From: Halopseudomonas sabulinigri
GTDB lineage: Bacteria > Pseudomonadota > Gammaproteobacteria > Pseudomonadales > Pseudomonadaceae
Length of the DNA stretch: 64,000 bases
Direction of reading: 5' to 3'
Assembly: GCF_900105255.1 (NCBI RefSeq)
Contig: NZ_LT629763.1
Span: forward strand, 3,482,001-3,546,000
The notes beneath the pieces are model-generated. The model saw nothing but the letters and a program-made list of their open reading frames with translations. It did no database searches and was not told where the DNA came from. Shown here in pieces: positions 35,013 to 43,500 of this stretch. How positions within the stretch are numbered: the stretch's first letter is position 1; the number at the start of each line of letters is the position of its first letter. Position numbers and translations under genes: made by a program.

Positions 35013-35678
35013 ATGAATAAAGTCCTGATTCTGGAGGACCTTAAAGACGCGCAGACCTGGTTGTCAGAGGCTGTGCTGATGGCCTGGCCGCAGGCGCGGA
35101 TGACCCTGTACGAGCGTCTGGGGTATGCGATCGCTGCGCTGGATCTCGGGCCGCCGGATTTGTGTCTGGTGGACCTGCAGCTGCCGGACGGCTCGGGAAT
35201 CGACTTTATCCGTGAATGCAGTCAGCGCTACCCCGATACGCTGCTGGTTGTCGCCACCATGTATGACGACGACATGCACTTGTTCCCGGCGTTGCAGGCC
35301 GGTGCCAAGGGCTATTTGCTAAAGGATGACACGCAGACGCAAATAGCGCTGGCGCTGGAAGGAGTGGCTCGCGGGATCCCGCCGTTGTCACCGCAGATCG
35401 CCCAGCGCATGCTCAGCTTCTTTCAGCAGGACGGCGGTGCTGCTAACCGCTGGCGCCCAGAGGCTGGCGGTCTGGACGACAGTGCAGGGCTCAGCGAGCG
35501 TGAGCGGGAGTTTTTGCTGGTCATCGGCAATGGTTATAAAACCGCCGAAGCCGCTGACATGCTGGGCGTGAGTTATCACACCGCAGCCAAACACATCAAG
35601 AATATCTACGCCAAACTGGGTATCAGCAGCCGCGCCCAGGCGGTGCAGGAAGCCATTCGCATGGGGCTGATCAACTAG
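35013..35678 (+). CDS. NarL/FixJ-family response regulator
   Basis: A 221-residue regulator: receiver domain with phospho-acceptor D54 (LCLVDLQLPDGSG) and Lys in GAKGYLLKDD, then a C-terminal LuxR-type helix-turn-helix (LSEREREFLLVIGNGYKTAEAADMLGVS type order, ending YAKLGISSRAQAVQ). It is paired with the kinase at 32843 and faces the lipoprotein gene. NarL-class regulators commonly bind inverted heptamers of the TACYYMT type with a 2-bp gap; two such sites lie in the promoter of the neighbouring lipoprotein gene, making that gene its probable target. Confidence 0.92.
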   Translation: MNKVLILEDLKDAQTWLSEAVLMAWPQARMTLYERLGYAIAALDLGPPDLCLVDLQLPDGSGIDFIRECSQRYPDTLLVVATMYDDDMHLFPALQAGAKGYLLKDDTQTQIALALEGVARGIPPLSPQIAQRMLSFFQQDGGAANRWRPEAGGLDDSAGLSEREREFLLVIGNGYKTAEAADMLGVSYHTAAKHIKNIYAKLGISSRAQAVQEAIRMGLIN

Positions 35679-35680
35679 CA

Positions 35681-35707
35681 TCGACGGCCCGCCAGGCAGG
35701 CCGTCGA
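35681..35707. terminator. Hairpin between response regulator and lipoprotein gene
   Basis: A 9-bp perfect stem (TCGACGGCC with GGCCGTCGA) and 9-nt loop lie 3 bp after the response-regulator stop and 16 bp before the convergent lipoprotein stop. The T-run is poor on both sides, so termination efficiency is uncertain. Confidence 0.65.
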
Positions 35708-35722
35708 GTATTGCGGGTCAGG

Positions 35723-37864
35723 TTACTGGTCGCAGTTGGTACATACCCCGACCATGACGCCCAGCATATCAGCGTCAAAGCCGCCAGATGTCTGCGCGTC
35801 GTAGCCCAGAATGATCAGGCGCTCGCCCTCCTGCACATAACCGTCGCTATTGAATTCCACTGTCTCACTGCCAATCTCTGCGACTGTGGATAGGGTCAGC
35901 GCGCCGGTTTGTGCGTCCACCGTTACGCCGTTGCTGCTGAAAGACAGGTTTAGCTGATCATTCAGTGAAGCCTCGCCAAAGCCGTCTACGCCAATGTTCT
36001 GCCACTGCCAGGCAGCGGACAACGTGGCCTGACCCTGATCGTCGAACTCGAGGTAGCCAGCATTCAGCCGGTGCGGCTCGACGGCGGCACCATCTTCGCT
36101 GAGCAGTGCAACCGAGACCAGGCGGTAGCGATTACCACTCAGGTCTGCGTTGCTCGCCGTTTTCACTGCCATCAGGAACTGGCGGAAACCTTGGTTGGCC
36201 TGTAGCAGGGTTTCTTCTGCGTCCAGCAGGGCGTCAAGGTTGTTAGGCTCCTCCAGGCTGGTGACCAGGGTCAGGCCGTCGGGGGATAGCCAGCCGGTCA
36301 GGTCCAGATCGATGTCCAGCGCACCGTCGCTACCCAGAACGACCGGGTTCTCGCCCGCTTCGCCTACCAGCGGGTTGTCGTCGGCGGCTTCCACGCAGGT
36401 GTCGAAGTGCCGTACCGCGAAGCTGCTGTCCAGATTGCTGAGGTTCACGCCCAGTTCGCGGCGGTGCTTCTCGCAATAGTTCACCTTGGTAGCCTGGTCA
36501 AAGGTCAACTCGGTGGTGTAAACCTCGACGTCCATGTACTGGCTTTCGCCGTTGACCGACATTTCGACTGCACCGTATTGGCCATTGAGGGTAGGTGTAC
36601 TGGAGGACTTCTTGATAAACACGCCGAGATCACCGCCAAACACCTGCAGCAGCTGATTGTTGTCGGCATCGCGCACATCGCGGGTCGAGAAGCCGGTGTC
36701 GATCAGCGTATTGAATGGCGCCGAAGCAGGGCCAGCGGCGGTGGCGCGGGTGCCGGCAGAGTACTCGCGATCGGTACACTCGGCGCTGAGGGTTTCGCAG
36801 GCGGATACGCTTTCGGAGCCTTTCTCATAGGGTTCGAACTCTTCTTCTTCGGCGAAGGTGAAGCCGTTGCTGTCCGCGTTGAAGGTGCCGCTATCGGCTT
36901 CGTCGTCCACCTCCGCGCGGGAACTCACGCCGGCATAAACGCCCAGGCTGTTGATGACTTCGAAGTTAAAGTCGGTGAGTGCCGGCACGCTGTAGTTGGC
37001 CGTGCCGTTGGCGACTTCAATGCTGGCCTCGTTGACGGTCCAGCCGCCCAGCAGCAGTCCCGCGCTGAGATCGGAGAAGCCGCCGATTGACAGCGCGGTA
37101 TTGTAATAACTGCCGGAGGCAGCGCTCGCCTGGCTGCCGGTCAGCTCGGGCGTGGCTTTGTCATCCAGTTGCGCAGTAATGGTAGCGGAGAGCTTGGCAT
37201 CCACTTCGGCCAGCAGCTCTTCGGTGCTGGCGCCGCCGTTGACGGCGGCATCCAGATCGGCTTGCAGTTGCGGATCGTTGGCCAGTTCGATGACCGCTTC
37301 GATAATCTGGTCGACCTCTTCCAGCGTCAGCTCGTCAAACTGACCAACGCGGTTGGCAATCTGCTGGGTGACGAAGGTGGTGAGCGGGTTGGCGACCAGA
37401 TCGGCGCGCGTGGTGGGTACCTGATAGCTCAGTGTGCCACTGACGGGAATCTCGACGTAACTGCTGTAGCGGGTAGCGAACGGTAGCTCCAGCGTGTAGC
37501 CGTCGCCATCGGTCTCGGCGGTAAAATCTTCGCCGTTGACCAGTTCCTCGGTACTGCCGTCGGCATTGATATTGAAGACGCGAAAGGTGGACGGATCAAG
37601 GTCGGAAAAGACCTCGGCCATTGCGGGCGTAATCAGGAAATCGACTACTGCGCTAGCGATACGCGCGGCGGGGCTCTGCGAGAGTGAGGCTACCGGGGCG
37701 GCGGCAGCTGTGCCGACCGTGAGGCTGTAACGGGTTGTAGTGCCGCCGCCTGCTGCGCCCCCGTCATCATCACTACCGCCACCACCGCCGCCACCCAGGC
37801 AGCCGCCCAGCAAAATGGTGGAAGCAACGGCTACTGCGAGAGGCCACTTGGTGAACTGCTGCAT
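35723..37864 (-). CDS. Large acidic outer-membrane lipoprotein of unknown function
   Basis: A 713-residue lipoprotein. The signal ends in lipobox LLGGC with lipidated Cys22; no Asp follows at +2, so outer-membrane sorting is expected. A flexible Gly/Asp linker occupies residues 23-42. The mature part is strongly acidic, beta-rich and has a helical segment at about residues 170-240. Cys pairs (CETLSAEC, VCTNC) suggest disulfides. I recognise no enzymatic domain. SD AAGGGA precedes the ATG. Its promoter carries two NarL-style palindromes, and the convergent neighbour is a NarL-type two-component system, so it is probably the output of that system and may act at the cell surface. Confidence 0.75.
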   Translation of the reverse strand: MQQFTKWPLAVAVASTILLGGCLGGGGGGGSDDDGGAAGGGTTTRYSLTVGTAAAAPVASLSQSPAARIASAVVDFLITPAMAEVFSDLDPSTFRVFNINADGSTEELVNGEDFTAETDGDGYTLELPFATRYSSYVEIPVSGTLSYQVPTTRADLVANPLTTFVTQQIANRVGQFDELTLEEVDQIIEAVIELANDPQLQADLDAAVNGGASTEELLAEVDAKLSATITAQLDDKATPELTGSQASAASGSYYNTALSIGGFSDLSAGLLLGGWTVNEASIEVANGTANYSVPALTDFNFEVINSLGVYAGVSSRAEVDDEADSGTFNADSNGFTFAEEEEFEPYEKGSESVSACETLSAECTDREYSAGTRATAAGPASAPFNTLIDTGFSTRDVRDADNNQLLQVFGGDLGVFIKKSSSTPTLNGQYGAVEMSVNGESQYMDVEVYTTELTFDQATKVNYCEKHRRELGVNLSNLDSSFAVRHFDTCVEAADDNPLVGEAGENPVVLGSDGALDIDLDLTGWLSPDGLTLVTSLEEPNNLDALLDAEETLLQANQGFRQFLMAVKTASNADLSGNRYRLVSVALLSEDGAAVEPHRLNAGYLEFDDQGQATLSAAWQWQNIGVDGFGEASLNDQLNLSFSSNGVTVDAQTGALTLSTVAEIGSETVEFNSDGYVQEGERLIILGYDAQTSGGFDADMLGVMVGVCTNCDQ

Positions 37865-37898
37865 CGGATAATCCCTTTTCTGATTGGAGTCAGCAGGG

Positions 37899-37971
37899 AA
37901 TGTAGTCTGATGGCCCTTTGCAGTCGTACCCAGTTCTGGGTAGCGCCGCGGCGGCTACCCAGAATTGGGTA
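37899..37971 (-). promoter_or_regulatory. Lipoprotein promoter with two NarL-type 7-2-7 palindromes
   Basis: Site 1 is at 37927-37942 (TACCCAG, TT, CTGGGTA), site 2 at 37956-37971 (TACCCAG, AA, TTGGGTA). They also form one large inverted repeat, 37927-37944 with 37954-37971, with one mismatch in 18 bp. A possible -10 (TACATT, minus strand, 37904-37899) has no good -35. If it is used, transcription starts near 37892, placing site 1 at about -42 and site 2 at about -71, the usual positions for a class II activator plus an upstream site. Rest of the 149-bp spacer is featureless. Confidence 0.7.
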
Positions 37972-38013
37972 TGGTTGACGTGCAGGGGAGTTAACGAGGC
38001 GCCGCGGTTTGTC

Positions 38014-38508
38014 TCAATTCTTGAAAGTGCCCTTTGGCAGGACTATCAGTTGCGTGCCCGAGGCGATGTCGTGCCAGCTGCGCGAGTGTTTATCCCACAG
38101 CTGCCAGAAGAACCCCAGTCCGCCACAGAGCCAGGAGGCCTGGCTGACCAGTATCCGGATCAACGCCTGCTTACGGGTGATCGATTGGCCGCTGACTTGC
38201 TGCAGACGGATGCGCCAGGCCTGCATGCCGAGCGTTTGTCCCTTGATGGTCCAGAACGTGAGGTAGAACGCGATGGTGACCAGCAGCACGATCAGGCTGA
38301 GTACATGATCACCGACAAAGCCGCCGGCTTCGGCTTGCTGATGCGCTACGGCTTCGCCGTACAGGCCGATATAAATACTCAGGTAGCCAAAGGTCACGAC
38401 CATCAATACGGCCAGTAACAGCATCAGGTCGTAACCGGCCGCCGCCAGGCGCCGTATCAGGCCGCAGGCCGGGAAGTCTCCGACAGGGTTGAGCAGTTTG
38501 ACTGCCAT
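38014..38508 (-). CDS. RDD-family membrane protein
   Basis: A 164-residue protein with an RDD domain: Arg-Arg at the start of helix one (GLIRRLAAAGYDLMLL), a second hydrophobic pair, and the conserved KGQTLGMQAWRIRLQ element. Three to four membrane segments are expected. Function of the family is uncertain. It is the second RDD protein in the window (other at 8113-8598) but the two are not close in sequence. It lies downstream of the HopJ/DUF1244 pair on the same strand. Confidence 0.88.
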   Translation of the reverse strand: MAVKLLNPVGDFPACGLIRRLAAAGYDLMLLLAVLMVVTFGYLSIYIGLYGEAVAHQQAEAGGFVGDHVLSLIVLLVTIAFYLTFWTIKGQTLGMQAWRIRLQQVSGQSITRKQALIRILVSQASWLCGGLGFFWQLWDKHSRSWHDIASGTQLIVLPKGTFKN

Positions 38509-38535
38509 GGTGTCTCCTGGGTGAGCCTGGCGCGA

Positions 38536-38871
38536 TCAGCGCCGGGTCAGAGGTGTGTTGGCAAAAGAGACGGCACCCAGGCCGCTGTGCATCAGAGCGC
38601 GAATGTTGGCGTGGTCGCTGCCTGCAGGGTCGCTTAGCACTGCCTGATAATGCTCGGCAAAGCAATGCAATGTCTGCTGGTCTGACAGATGCAGATCCTG
38701 CGCCATCGCTAATACCTTGCACGAGCCCTGATTCTGATCGGCGCTGTTGCGTACCGCGCCGTTGTCAAAGGCGCTGGGTTGGTAAAGGTAGTGCTGCTCG
38801 ATAAAGGCCAAGGTGTCGGCAAAGCGGTGTTGCGGGGTGCCCAAACTGGCGGTGAATTGCTCGGCGGTCAT
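38536..38871 (-). CDS. HopJ-family protein
   Basis: A 111-residue protein of the HopJ family, with the typical FADTLAFIEQHYLYQPSAF and NQGSCKVLAMA segments. Despite the name (from plant-pathogen effector surveys), the gene is a chromosomal housekeeping gene in many non-pathogenic gammaproteobacteria and there is no secretion signal or hrp box here. Its ATG overlaps the DUF1244 stop, so the pair is coupled. Function unknown. Confidence 0.9.
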   Translation of the reverse strand: MTAEQFTASLGTPQHRFADTLAFIEQHYLYQPSAFDNGAVRNSADQNQGSCKVLAMAQDLHLSDQQTLHCFAEHYQAVLSDPAGSDHANIRALMHSGLGAVSFANTPLTRR

Positions 38872-39170
38872 GCGTTGTCCTGTTTTTGTGCCTTGTCGAA
38901 GGCGGCTTGCTGGGCCGGGCTGGCCTCTGTTTGATACTTGGCTTTCCAGTCGGCGTAGGGCATGCCGTAAATGGCCTCGCGGGCCTCGTCCATGCTCAGC
39001 TCAATGTCCATATCGTCGGCGGCACTCTTGTACCACTTGGAGAGGCAGTTGCGGCAGAAGCCGGCCAGGGTCATCAGGTCGATATTCTGTACATCCTTGC
39101 GGCTGCGCAGATGGCTGACCAGATTGCGAAAGGCGGCAGCTTCCAGTTCAAGGCGTTCCTGTTTGGTCAT
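38868..39170 (-). CDS. DUF1244-family protein
   Basis: A 100-residue protein with the complete DUF1244 pattern: NLVSHLRSRKDVQNIDLM, then GFCRNCLSKWY with a CxxC that may bind metal, and YGMPYADWKAKYQ. No function is established. The ATG at 39170 begins the conserved domain; the frame continues upstream into intergenic sequence. It is coupled to the HopJ gene. Confidence 0.92.
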   Translation of the reverse strand: MTKQERLELEAAAFRNLVSHLRSRKDVQNIDLMTLAGFCRNCLSKWYKSAADDMDIELSMDEAREAIYGMPYADWKAKYQTEASPAQQAAFDKAQKQDNA

Positions 39171-39274
39171 GGCTAACTCCGGTAGTACAGCGGTTACTGG
39201 TGCGGCCTGAAACGCCGCCTTGGCGCCGCGGCAGGCATGTGCGCCAAGCATAAAACGCCCTCAGACAAAGTCAA

Positions 39275-39658
39275 TCAGCCGCGCTGCGGCTGTTCTGCGC
39301 TGAGCGTGATAGAGACCGATTCGGCAAAGCGCAGGGCGTGCGGTTTGTCTACTTCAACCTCGGCGTAGTGAACCTGCGGGTGCTGCATGACGATGTCGAG
39401 CAGTTCCTGGGTCAGGCGCTCCAGCAGCGCAAAGCGGTTGCCCTCTACGTGTGCAATCAGGGCCTTGGTGATAGTGCGGTAGTTCAGCGCCTTGTCTATC
39501 TCATTGACGGCTACCGCATCGGCGGCAGGATAGAGAATGGTGGCGTTGATCAGAATGTCCTGCTGATTGCGAACTTCGTCATCGTTGATGCCGATGTAGG
39601 TGCGCAGACGCAGATCCTTGATACGGATACGGGCCAGGCCGGGGGAAAGCATGCTCAT
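39275..39658 (-). CDS. folX: Dihydroneopterin triphosphate 2'-epimerase FolX
   Basis: A 127-residue FolB/FolX-fold protein. [18 protein letters not shown] and [24 protein letters not shown] match the FolX branch, which epimerises 7,8-dihydroneopterin triphosphate to the monapterin form. With FolE and FolM it makes tetrahydromonapterin, the cofactor known to serve phenylalanine hydroxylase in pseudomonads. The stop codon of folE precedes it by one base, so the three genes form one unit read from 40939 downward. Confidence 0.93.
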   Translation of the reverse strand: MSMLSPGLARIRIKDLRLRTYIGINDDEVRNQQDILINATILYPAADAVAVNEIDKALNYRTITKALIAHVEGNRFALLERLTQELLDIVMQHPQVHYAEVEVDKPHALRFAESVSITLSAEQPQRG

Positions 39659-39659
39659 G

Positions 39660-40241
39660 TCAGCTCCGGGCGATCAGTTGCAGGAATTCCTGCCGGGTGT
39701 TGAAGGAATCGCGGAAGGCGCCGAGCATCACCGAGCTGTGCATCGACGAGTTCTGCTTTTCCACACCGCGCATCATCATGCACATGTGTTTGGCCTCAAT
39801 TACCACCGCGACGCCAGCGGCGTTGGTGACCTGCTGCAGCGCCTCGGCGATCTGGCGGGTGAGATTTTCCTGGATCTGCAGGCGACGGGCAAACATATCG
39901 ACAATCCGCGCGACCTTGGAAAGGCCAATCACCTTGCCGGTGGGGATGTAGGCCACGTGCGCCTTGCCGATGAACGGCAACATGTGGTGCTCGCACAGGG
40001 AGTACAGCTCGATGTCCTTGACGATCACCATCTCATCGTTGTCGGAGTCGAACAGCGCGCCGTTGACGATCTGCTCCAGTGACTGGTCGTAGCCGCGGCA
40101 GAGAAACTGCATGGCCTTGGCGGCGCGCTCCGGGGTGCCCTTGAGCCCATCCCGCTCGGGCTGCTCGCCCAGGTTGGTCAGGATCTCGAGATAATTCTGT
40201 GACAGTTTTTCCAGGCTCATGGTGTCTTCTCGTCGGCTCAT
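39660..40241 (-). CDS. folE: GTP cyclohydrolase I
   Basis: A 193-residue (186 if the ATG at 40220 is used) GTP cyclohydrolase I, converting GTP to 7,8-dihydroneopterin triphosphate. Zinc ligands are visible in LCEHHMLPF (Cys, His) and in the later [10 protein letters not shown] (Cys), and the [14 protein letters not shown] segment is typical. The ATG at 40241 overlaps the folM stop (ATGA), favouring the longer form. In P. putida a folE gene is light-induced through PplR (LitR) proteins; here a LitR-like regulator is divergent from this unit. Confidence 0.95.
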   Translation of the reverse strand: MSRREDTMSLEKLSQNYLEILTNLGEQPERDGLKGTPERAAKAMQFLCRGYDQSLEQIVNGALFDSDNDEMVIVKDIELYSLCEHHMLPFIGKAHVAYIPTGKVIGLSKVARIVDMFARRLQIQENLTRQIAEALQQVTNAAGVAVVIEAKHMCMMMRGVEKQNSSMHSSVMLGAFRDSFNTRQEFLQLIARS

Positions 40242-40939
40242 TTGAGGTGCCTGCCACCGTTCAGTGGCAGGCTGCTTCCGGTAATGTAGGGGTTGTCCAG
40301 CAAAAAGCGGATTGACTGGTAGACCACCTCCGGCCCTGGCTCGATACCCAGGGCCGATTTTTCCAGCGCCTTGGTGCGGTAGGCGTCTTCGTCTTCGTCG
40401 TTGAACATGATCAGTGCCGGGTTGAGGCAGTTGACCTTGATGCGCGGTGCGAGTTTGGCGGCAAAGGAGCGCGATAGCCCCTCAAGGCCGGCTTTGCTGG
40501 CGCAGTAGGCTATGTGTTTGGCGCTGCCCTTGCGGGTAACATCGTCGCTCAGGTGAATGATGTCACCGCTGCTGTTGGCGGGGAACAGGTCGGCACACTG
40601 GCTGTTGATCATATAGGGCGCTTGCATGTGCACCATGAACATCTGCTGCAGCGCGTCAGGGCCCTGCTGATCGTCCAGCCACACCGAGGCATTGTGAATG
40701 ATCGCGCGCAGGCTGACGCTGCGCTCGTGCAGTTGGTCGATCAGACCCTGAATGCCGGCCGGGGTAGAAAAGTCGGCGAGCAGCACCTCTGCTCCAGCGG
40801 GAATAGATGCCGCGCGCTCCGCGTCCAGTGCGCGGCAGCTGATGATCACATGATGGCCGTCTTCGATCAGGCGTTGCGCGCAATGCAGGCCTATACGTTG
40901 AGCGCCGCCAGTGACAAGAATGCTTGGTTGGTTACTCAT
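40238..40939 (-). CDS. folM: Dihydromonapterin reductase FolM
   Basis: A 233-residue short-chain dehydrogenase with TGGAQRIG nucleotide-binding loop (residues 10-17), NAS motif (IIHNASVW) and YxxxK catalytic pair in IAYCASKAG. FolM reduces dihydromonapterin (and dihydrofolate weakly) with NADPH. It is first in folM-folE-folX; the leader faces the LitR-like gene across 220 bp that contain a GTAC-repeat site. Confidence 0.93.
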   Translation of the reverse strand: MSNQPSILVTGGAQRIGLHCAQRLIEDGHHVIISCRALDAERAASIPAGAEVLLADFSTPAGIQGLIDQLHERSVSLRAIIHNASVWLDDQQGPDALQQMFMVHMQAPYMINSQCADLFPANSSGDIIHLSDDVTRKGSAKHIAYCASKAGLEGLSRSFAAKLAPRIKVNCLNPALIMFNDEDEDAYRTKALEKSALGIEPGPEVVYQSIRFLLDNPYITGSSLPLNGGRHLK

Positions 40940-41092
40940 GGCTCACTTGAATCGGTAACAGTTTCTTGCCGGCGGTTGATTGAGCGGGCAGCGCAGAAAA
41001 GCAGGCGGAGTCAGTCAAGGCAGGCTTCAGCCAGCAATGGTAACACGCGCAGACCGACCAACGGCCAGCCTCGCTGCCGCAAGGGCGGCCAG

Positions 41093-41126
41093 ATTATGTA
41101 CAATGGTCGTACAACTACCCCGTACC
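41093..41126. promoter_or_regulatory. Divergent promoter region with GTAC direct repeats, candidate LitR operator
   Basis: Three GTAC-centred half-sites lie in tandem: TGTACA (41097-41102), CGTACA (41108-41113) and CGTACC (41121-41126), with start-to-start distances of 11 and 13 bp. They overlap two -10-like hexamers: CATAAT on the minus strand (41098-41093) for folM and TACAAT on the plus strand (41099-41104) for the regulator, both with weak -35 regions. CarH/LitR proteins bind direct repeats of this kind; a TGTACA-type repeat is reported for P. putida PplR1, though with a different spacing. Confidence 0.6.
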
Positions 41127-41159
41127 TGTGGCAACAAGTTGCTTGTCTGTGACCATACC

Positions 41160-42104
41160 ATGATCAATTCTGTCCCCGGCCTCGCATTGGCCAATGAAAC
41201 GCTTTACCCCATACGCGAAGTTTCGCGACTGTCCGGTGTCAATTCGGTGACTTTGCGCGCCTGGGAGCGTCGTTATGGCTTGCTGGTACCGCAGCGGACC
41301 GACAGCGGCCACCGTCTTTATTCAATGCGTGACATCGAGCGGGTCAAAGCCATTGTCAGCTGGATTGCTCGCGGCGTGCCCGTCAGTAAGGTGGCGTCCA
41401 TCATTGACCGCCAGGCGCTGCCGAGCCTGAGCATTGCGCCGGTCGCGCAGACGGACAGCTTGGCCGACGAGCAGTTGCAAGCGGCCCGTGAGCAACTCAT
41501 CGCTGCAGTGGCGCGCGGCGACCTGCTTGGACTGGAGCGGGTCTATGGCCAGCTGTTTGCCCGTTGGCCGCTCACGCAGTTGTGCAACGACATACTGCTG
41601 CCAGTCTGGCGACAGTACCGGGTGCAGGCAAAGCAGGGCGGAGCCAGTGCGTCCTGGGCGCTGCTGGATGGTTTTCTGCGGGGGCGTTTGCTGCAGCGTA
41701 TCGCGTTTTTGCAGCCTGACCGCGCCAGTGTGCTGCTGGTCAGTCTGCAACCGCGGGAAGAGGAAGTTGAGGTGTTGTTGGCGGCACTTTTTCTGGCGGA
41801 TGCCGATATTAATATTGCCTACCTGTCATGCCTGCCCGCACCTGAAGAACTCTTGCTGATGTGCGACGGTGGCGGGCATCAGGCCTTGTTACTATTCAGT
41901 GACAGGGCGCTGGAGGCGGGCGTGCTAACGCGCCAGCTGCCGCGCCTTAATCAGCAGCTTGAGTGTCCGGTAGCGGCACTGGGTGCCTGTTGCGAACTGC
42001 AGGCAGTGGAGCTGCAGCAAGCGAATATCAGTTGCTTGGGCCTGGCGCAGCGCAGCCTGACCGACAGTGTGCAGCAATTGCTCGCTGGGCGCTTTGACGG
42101 CTGA
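41160..42104 (+). CDS. LitR/CarH-type MerR regulator, class II (PplR-like)
   Basis: A 314-residue regulator: MerR helix-turn-helix at residues 15-83 (IREVSRLSGVNSVTLRAWERRY, split here as IREVSRLSGVNSV then TLRAWERRY), then a four-helix segment and a Rossmann-like domain, the order of B12-binding CarH/LitR. However, the Wx9EH site is altered (W166 followed by Arg-Leu at the EH positions) and the B12 axial His motif is replaced by an acidic run (PREEEVEV, residues 198-205). It should not bind cobalamin, as in class II LitR such as P. putida PplR, which instead work with short LOV proteins. Such a LOV gene lies 1.4 kb downstream. ATG 41160 is chosen over the longer frame from 40980. Confidence 0.85.
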   Translation: MINSVPGLALANETLYPIREVSRLSGVNSVTLRAWERRYGLLVPQRTDSGHRLYSMRDIERVKAIVSWIARGVPVSKVASIIDRQALPSLSIAPVAQTDSLADEQLQAAREQLIAAVARGDLLGLERVYGQLFARWPLTQLCNDILLPVWRQYRVQAKQGGASASWALLDGFLRGRLLQRIAFLQPDRASVLLVSLQPREEEVEVLLAALFLADADINIAYLSCLPAPEELLLMCDGGGHQALLLFSDRALEAGVLTRQLPRLNQQLECPVAALGACCELQAVELQQANISCLGLAQRSLTDSVQQLLAGRFDG

Positions 42105-42252
42105 ACCGATTCGCTTACCAGCGGTCGATAATCAGTGTGGGCGGTGTACTGGCTACTTGCCAGCTGCCTTTTTTTTGATCAGTATGAAGACTGCAGCAGA
42201 CCGCTTGGTGCAGGCGAGAATCGCCTGCTGCTGTCATCTGGAAAGAGTGGAC

Positions 42253-43494
42253 ATGCCAAGGCATAAAGAAACCGTCAAATCGCTGCAGGTGATGAAAATC
42301 CAGACTGACCAGGCCAGGCTGGGAATGTACATTTCCGAGCTCGATCTGCCCTGGCTGGAAACGCCCTTTCTGTTTCAGGGCTTCATGCTTGAGGATCCAG
42401 ATGACTTGATGACGCTGCGCGGGCTCTGCCGGTATGTGTTTATCGATGTCATGAAAACCCGCGTACCGGTGACTGAGCTTGAGCAGCTGCCGGTTGCCAG
42501 TAAGCCCATAGCCTACCCTGTCAGTAGCGACGTTCAAGCCGAAATTCATAGCGCCAGCCGCCACTATGGCAAGGCCTTCAGGCACGTGCGTGTGCTGTTG
42601 GAGCGTATACGCACGGGTGAGGAAAACTCGCTCGACGAGGTACCCGAACTGGTCCGAGGCTGCGTTGAATCTATTATTCGCAATCCTTCGGCCCTGCTGT
42701 GGCTGACGCGCATCAAACACCGAGATCAGTACACCGCCGAACACTGCATGAATGTGGGTGTGCTGGCGATGGCGCTTGGCCGTCAGCTGGGCATCGGCCG
42801 TAAACACATCGAGCTGCTCGGGCTTTGCGGCATGTTGCATGATGTGGGCAAGATGCGCTTGGATCAGGACATTCTCAACAAGCCGGGCCGGCTCACCGCG
42901 GAAGAGTTTGATCACGTCAAACTGCACGTGGATTTCGGTCATGAAGAGCTTAGCCAGGACCCCGATCTTCCAGAAGAAGTACTCAAAGTTGTATTGCAGC
43001 ACCATGAGCGGCTGGACGGAAATGGCTATCCCAAGGGGATACCCGCGCAGGGGCTGGATTTTTATACCCGGGCCATCACCATTGTGGATGCCTATGACGC
43101 TATTACCAGTCGTCGTTGCTATAGTTCGGCCCGTTCGTCAGCCGATGCGTTGAAAATACTTTATGAGGGGCGGGGTGCCCAGTTCGACGAAAAACTGGTG
43201 ATCAAGTTTATCGAATGTATTGGCCTGTATCCGCCGGGTGCTTTGGTTGAGTTGAGCTCAGGCGAGGTAGGGGTGGTGCTGGCGGTTGATCCGCAACACC
43301 GTCTGCTGCCCAAGGTGGCCATCGTGCGGGATGCGCAAAAACAGCCGATTCAGCAGCAGATAGTCGATCTGGCAGCTAATCGCAGCGAGGATGGAGCACC
43401 TGATCTACGCGTACGCCAGGTACTGGTGGATGGCAGCCACGGTATCGATCTGGAAGCCTTCACGCAGGCGAATATCAATCTCAGCGGGCGCTGA
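42253..43494 (+). CDS. HD-GYP domain protein, probable c-di-GMP phosphodiesterase
   Basis: A 413-residue protein: an N-terminal DUF3391 domain (ARLGMYISELDLPWLETPF at about 21-39), a linker, and a C-terminal HD-GYP domain with metal-binding HD (H196, D197 in MLHDVGKMR) and the diagnostic HHERLDGNGYPKG near residues 250-262. These proteins hydrolyse c-di-GMP to pGpG or GMP. The ATG at 42253 has GGAAAGAG upstream; earlier in-frame codons lack the domain. It sits between the LitR-like and LOV genes, suggesting a light-linked lowering of c-di-GMP; the window's PelD is a c-di-GMP receptor. Confidence 0.93.
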   Translation: MPRHKETVKSLQVMKIQTDQARLGMYISELDLPWLETPFLFQGFMLEDPDDLMTLRGLCRYVFIDVMKTRVPVTELEQLPVASKPIAYPVSSDVQAEIHSASRHYGKAFRHVRVLLERIRTGEENSLDEVPELVRGCVESIIRNPSALLWLTRIKHRDQYTAEHCMNVGVLAMALGRQLGIGRKHIELLGLCGMLHDVGKMRLDQDILNKPGRLTAEEFDHVKLHVDFGHEELSQDPDLPEEVLKVVLQHHERLDGNGYPKGIPAQGLDFYTRAITIVDAYDAITSRRCYSSARSSADALKILYEGRGAQFDEKLVIKFIECIGLYPPGALVELSSGEVGVVLAVDPQHRLLPKVAIVRDAQKQPIQQQIVDLAANRSEDGAPDLRVRQVLVDGSHGIDLEAFTQANINLSGR

Positions 43495-43500
43495 TCGTTA

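Noticed and set aside
38536-38871. HopJ as evidence of type III secretion or plant pathogenicity
   Set aside because: No hrp box, chaperone or secretion genes; the family is widespread in non-pathogens as a housekeeping gene.
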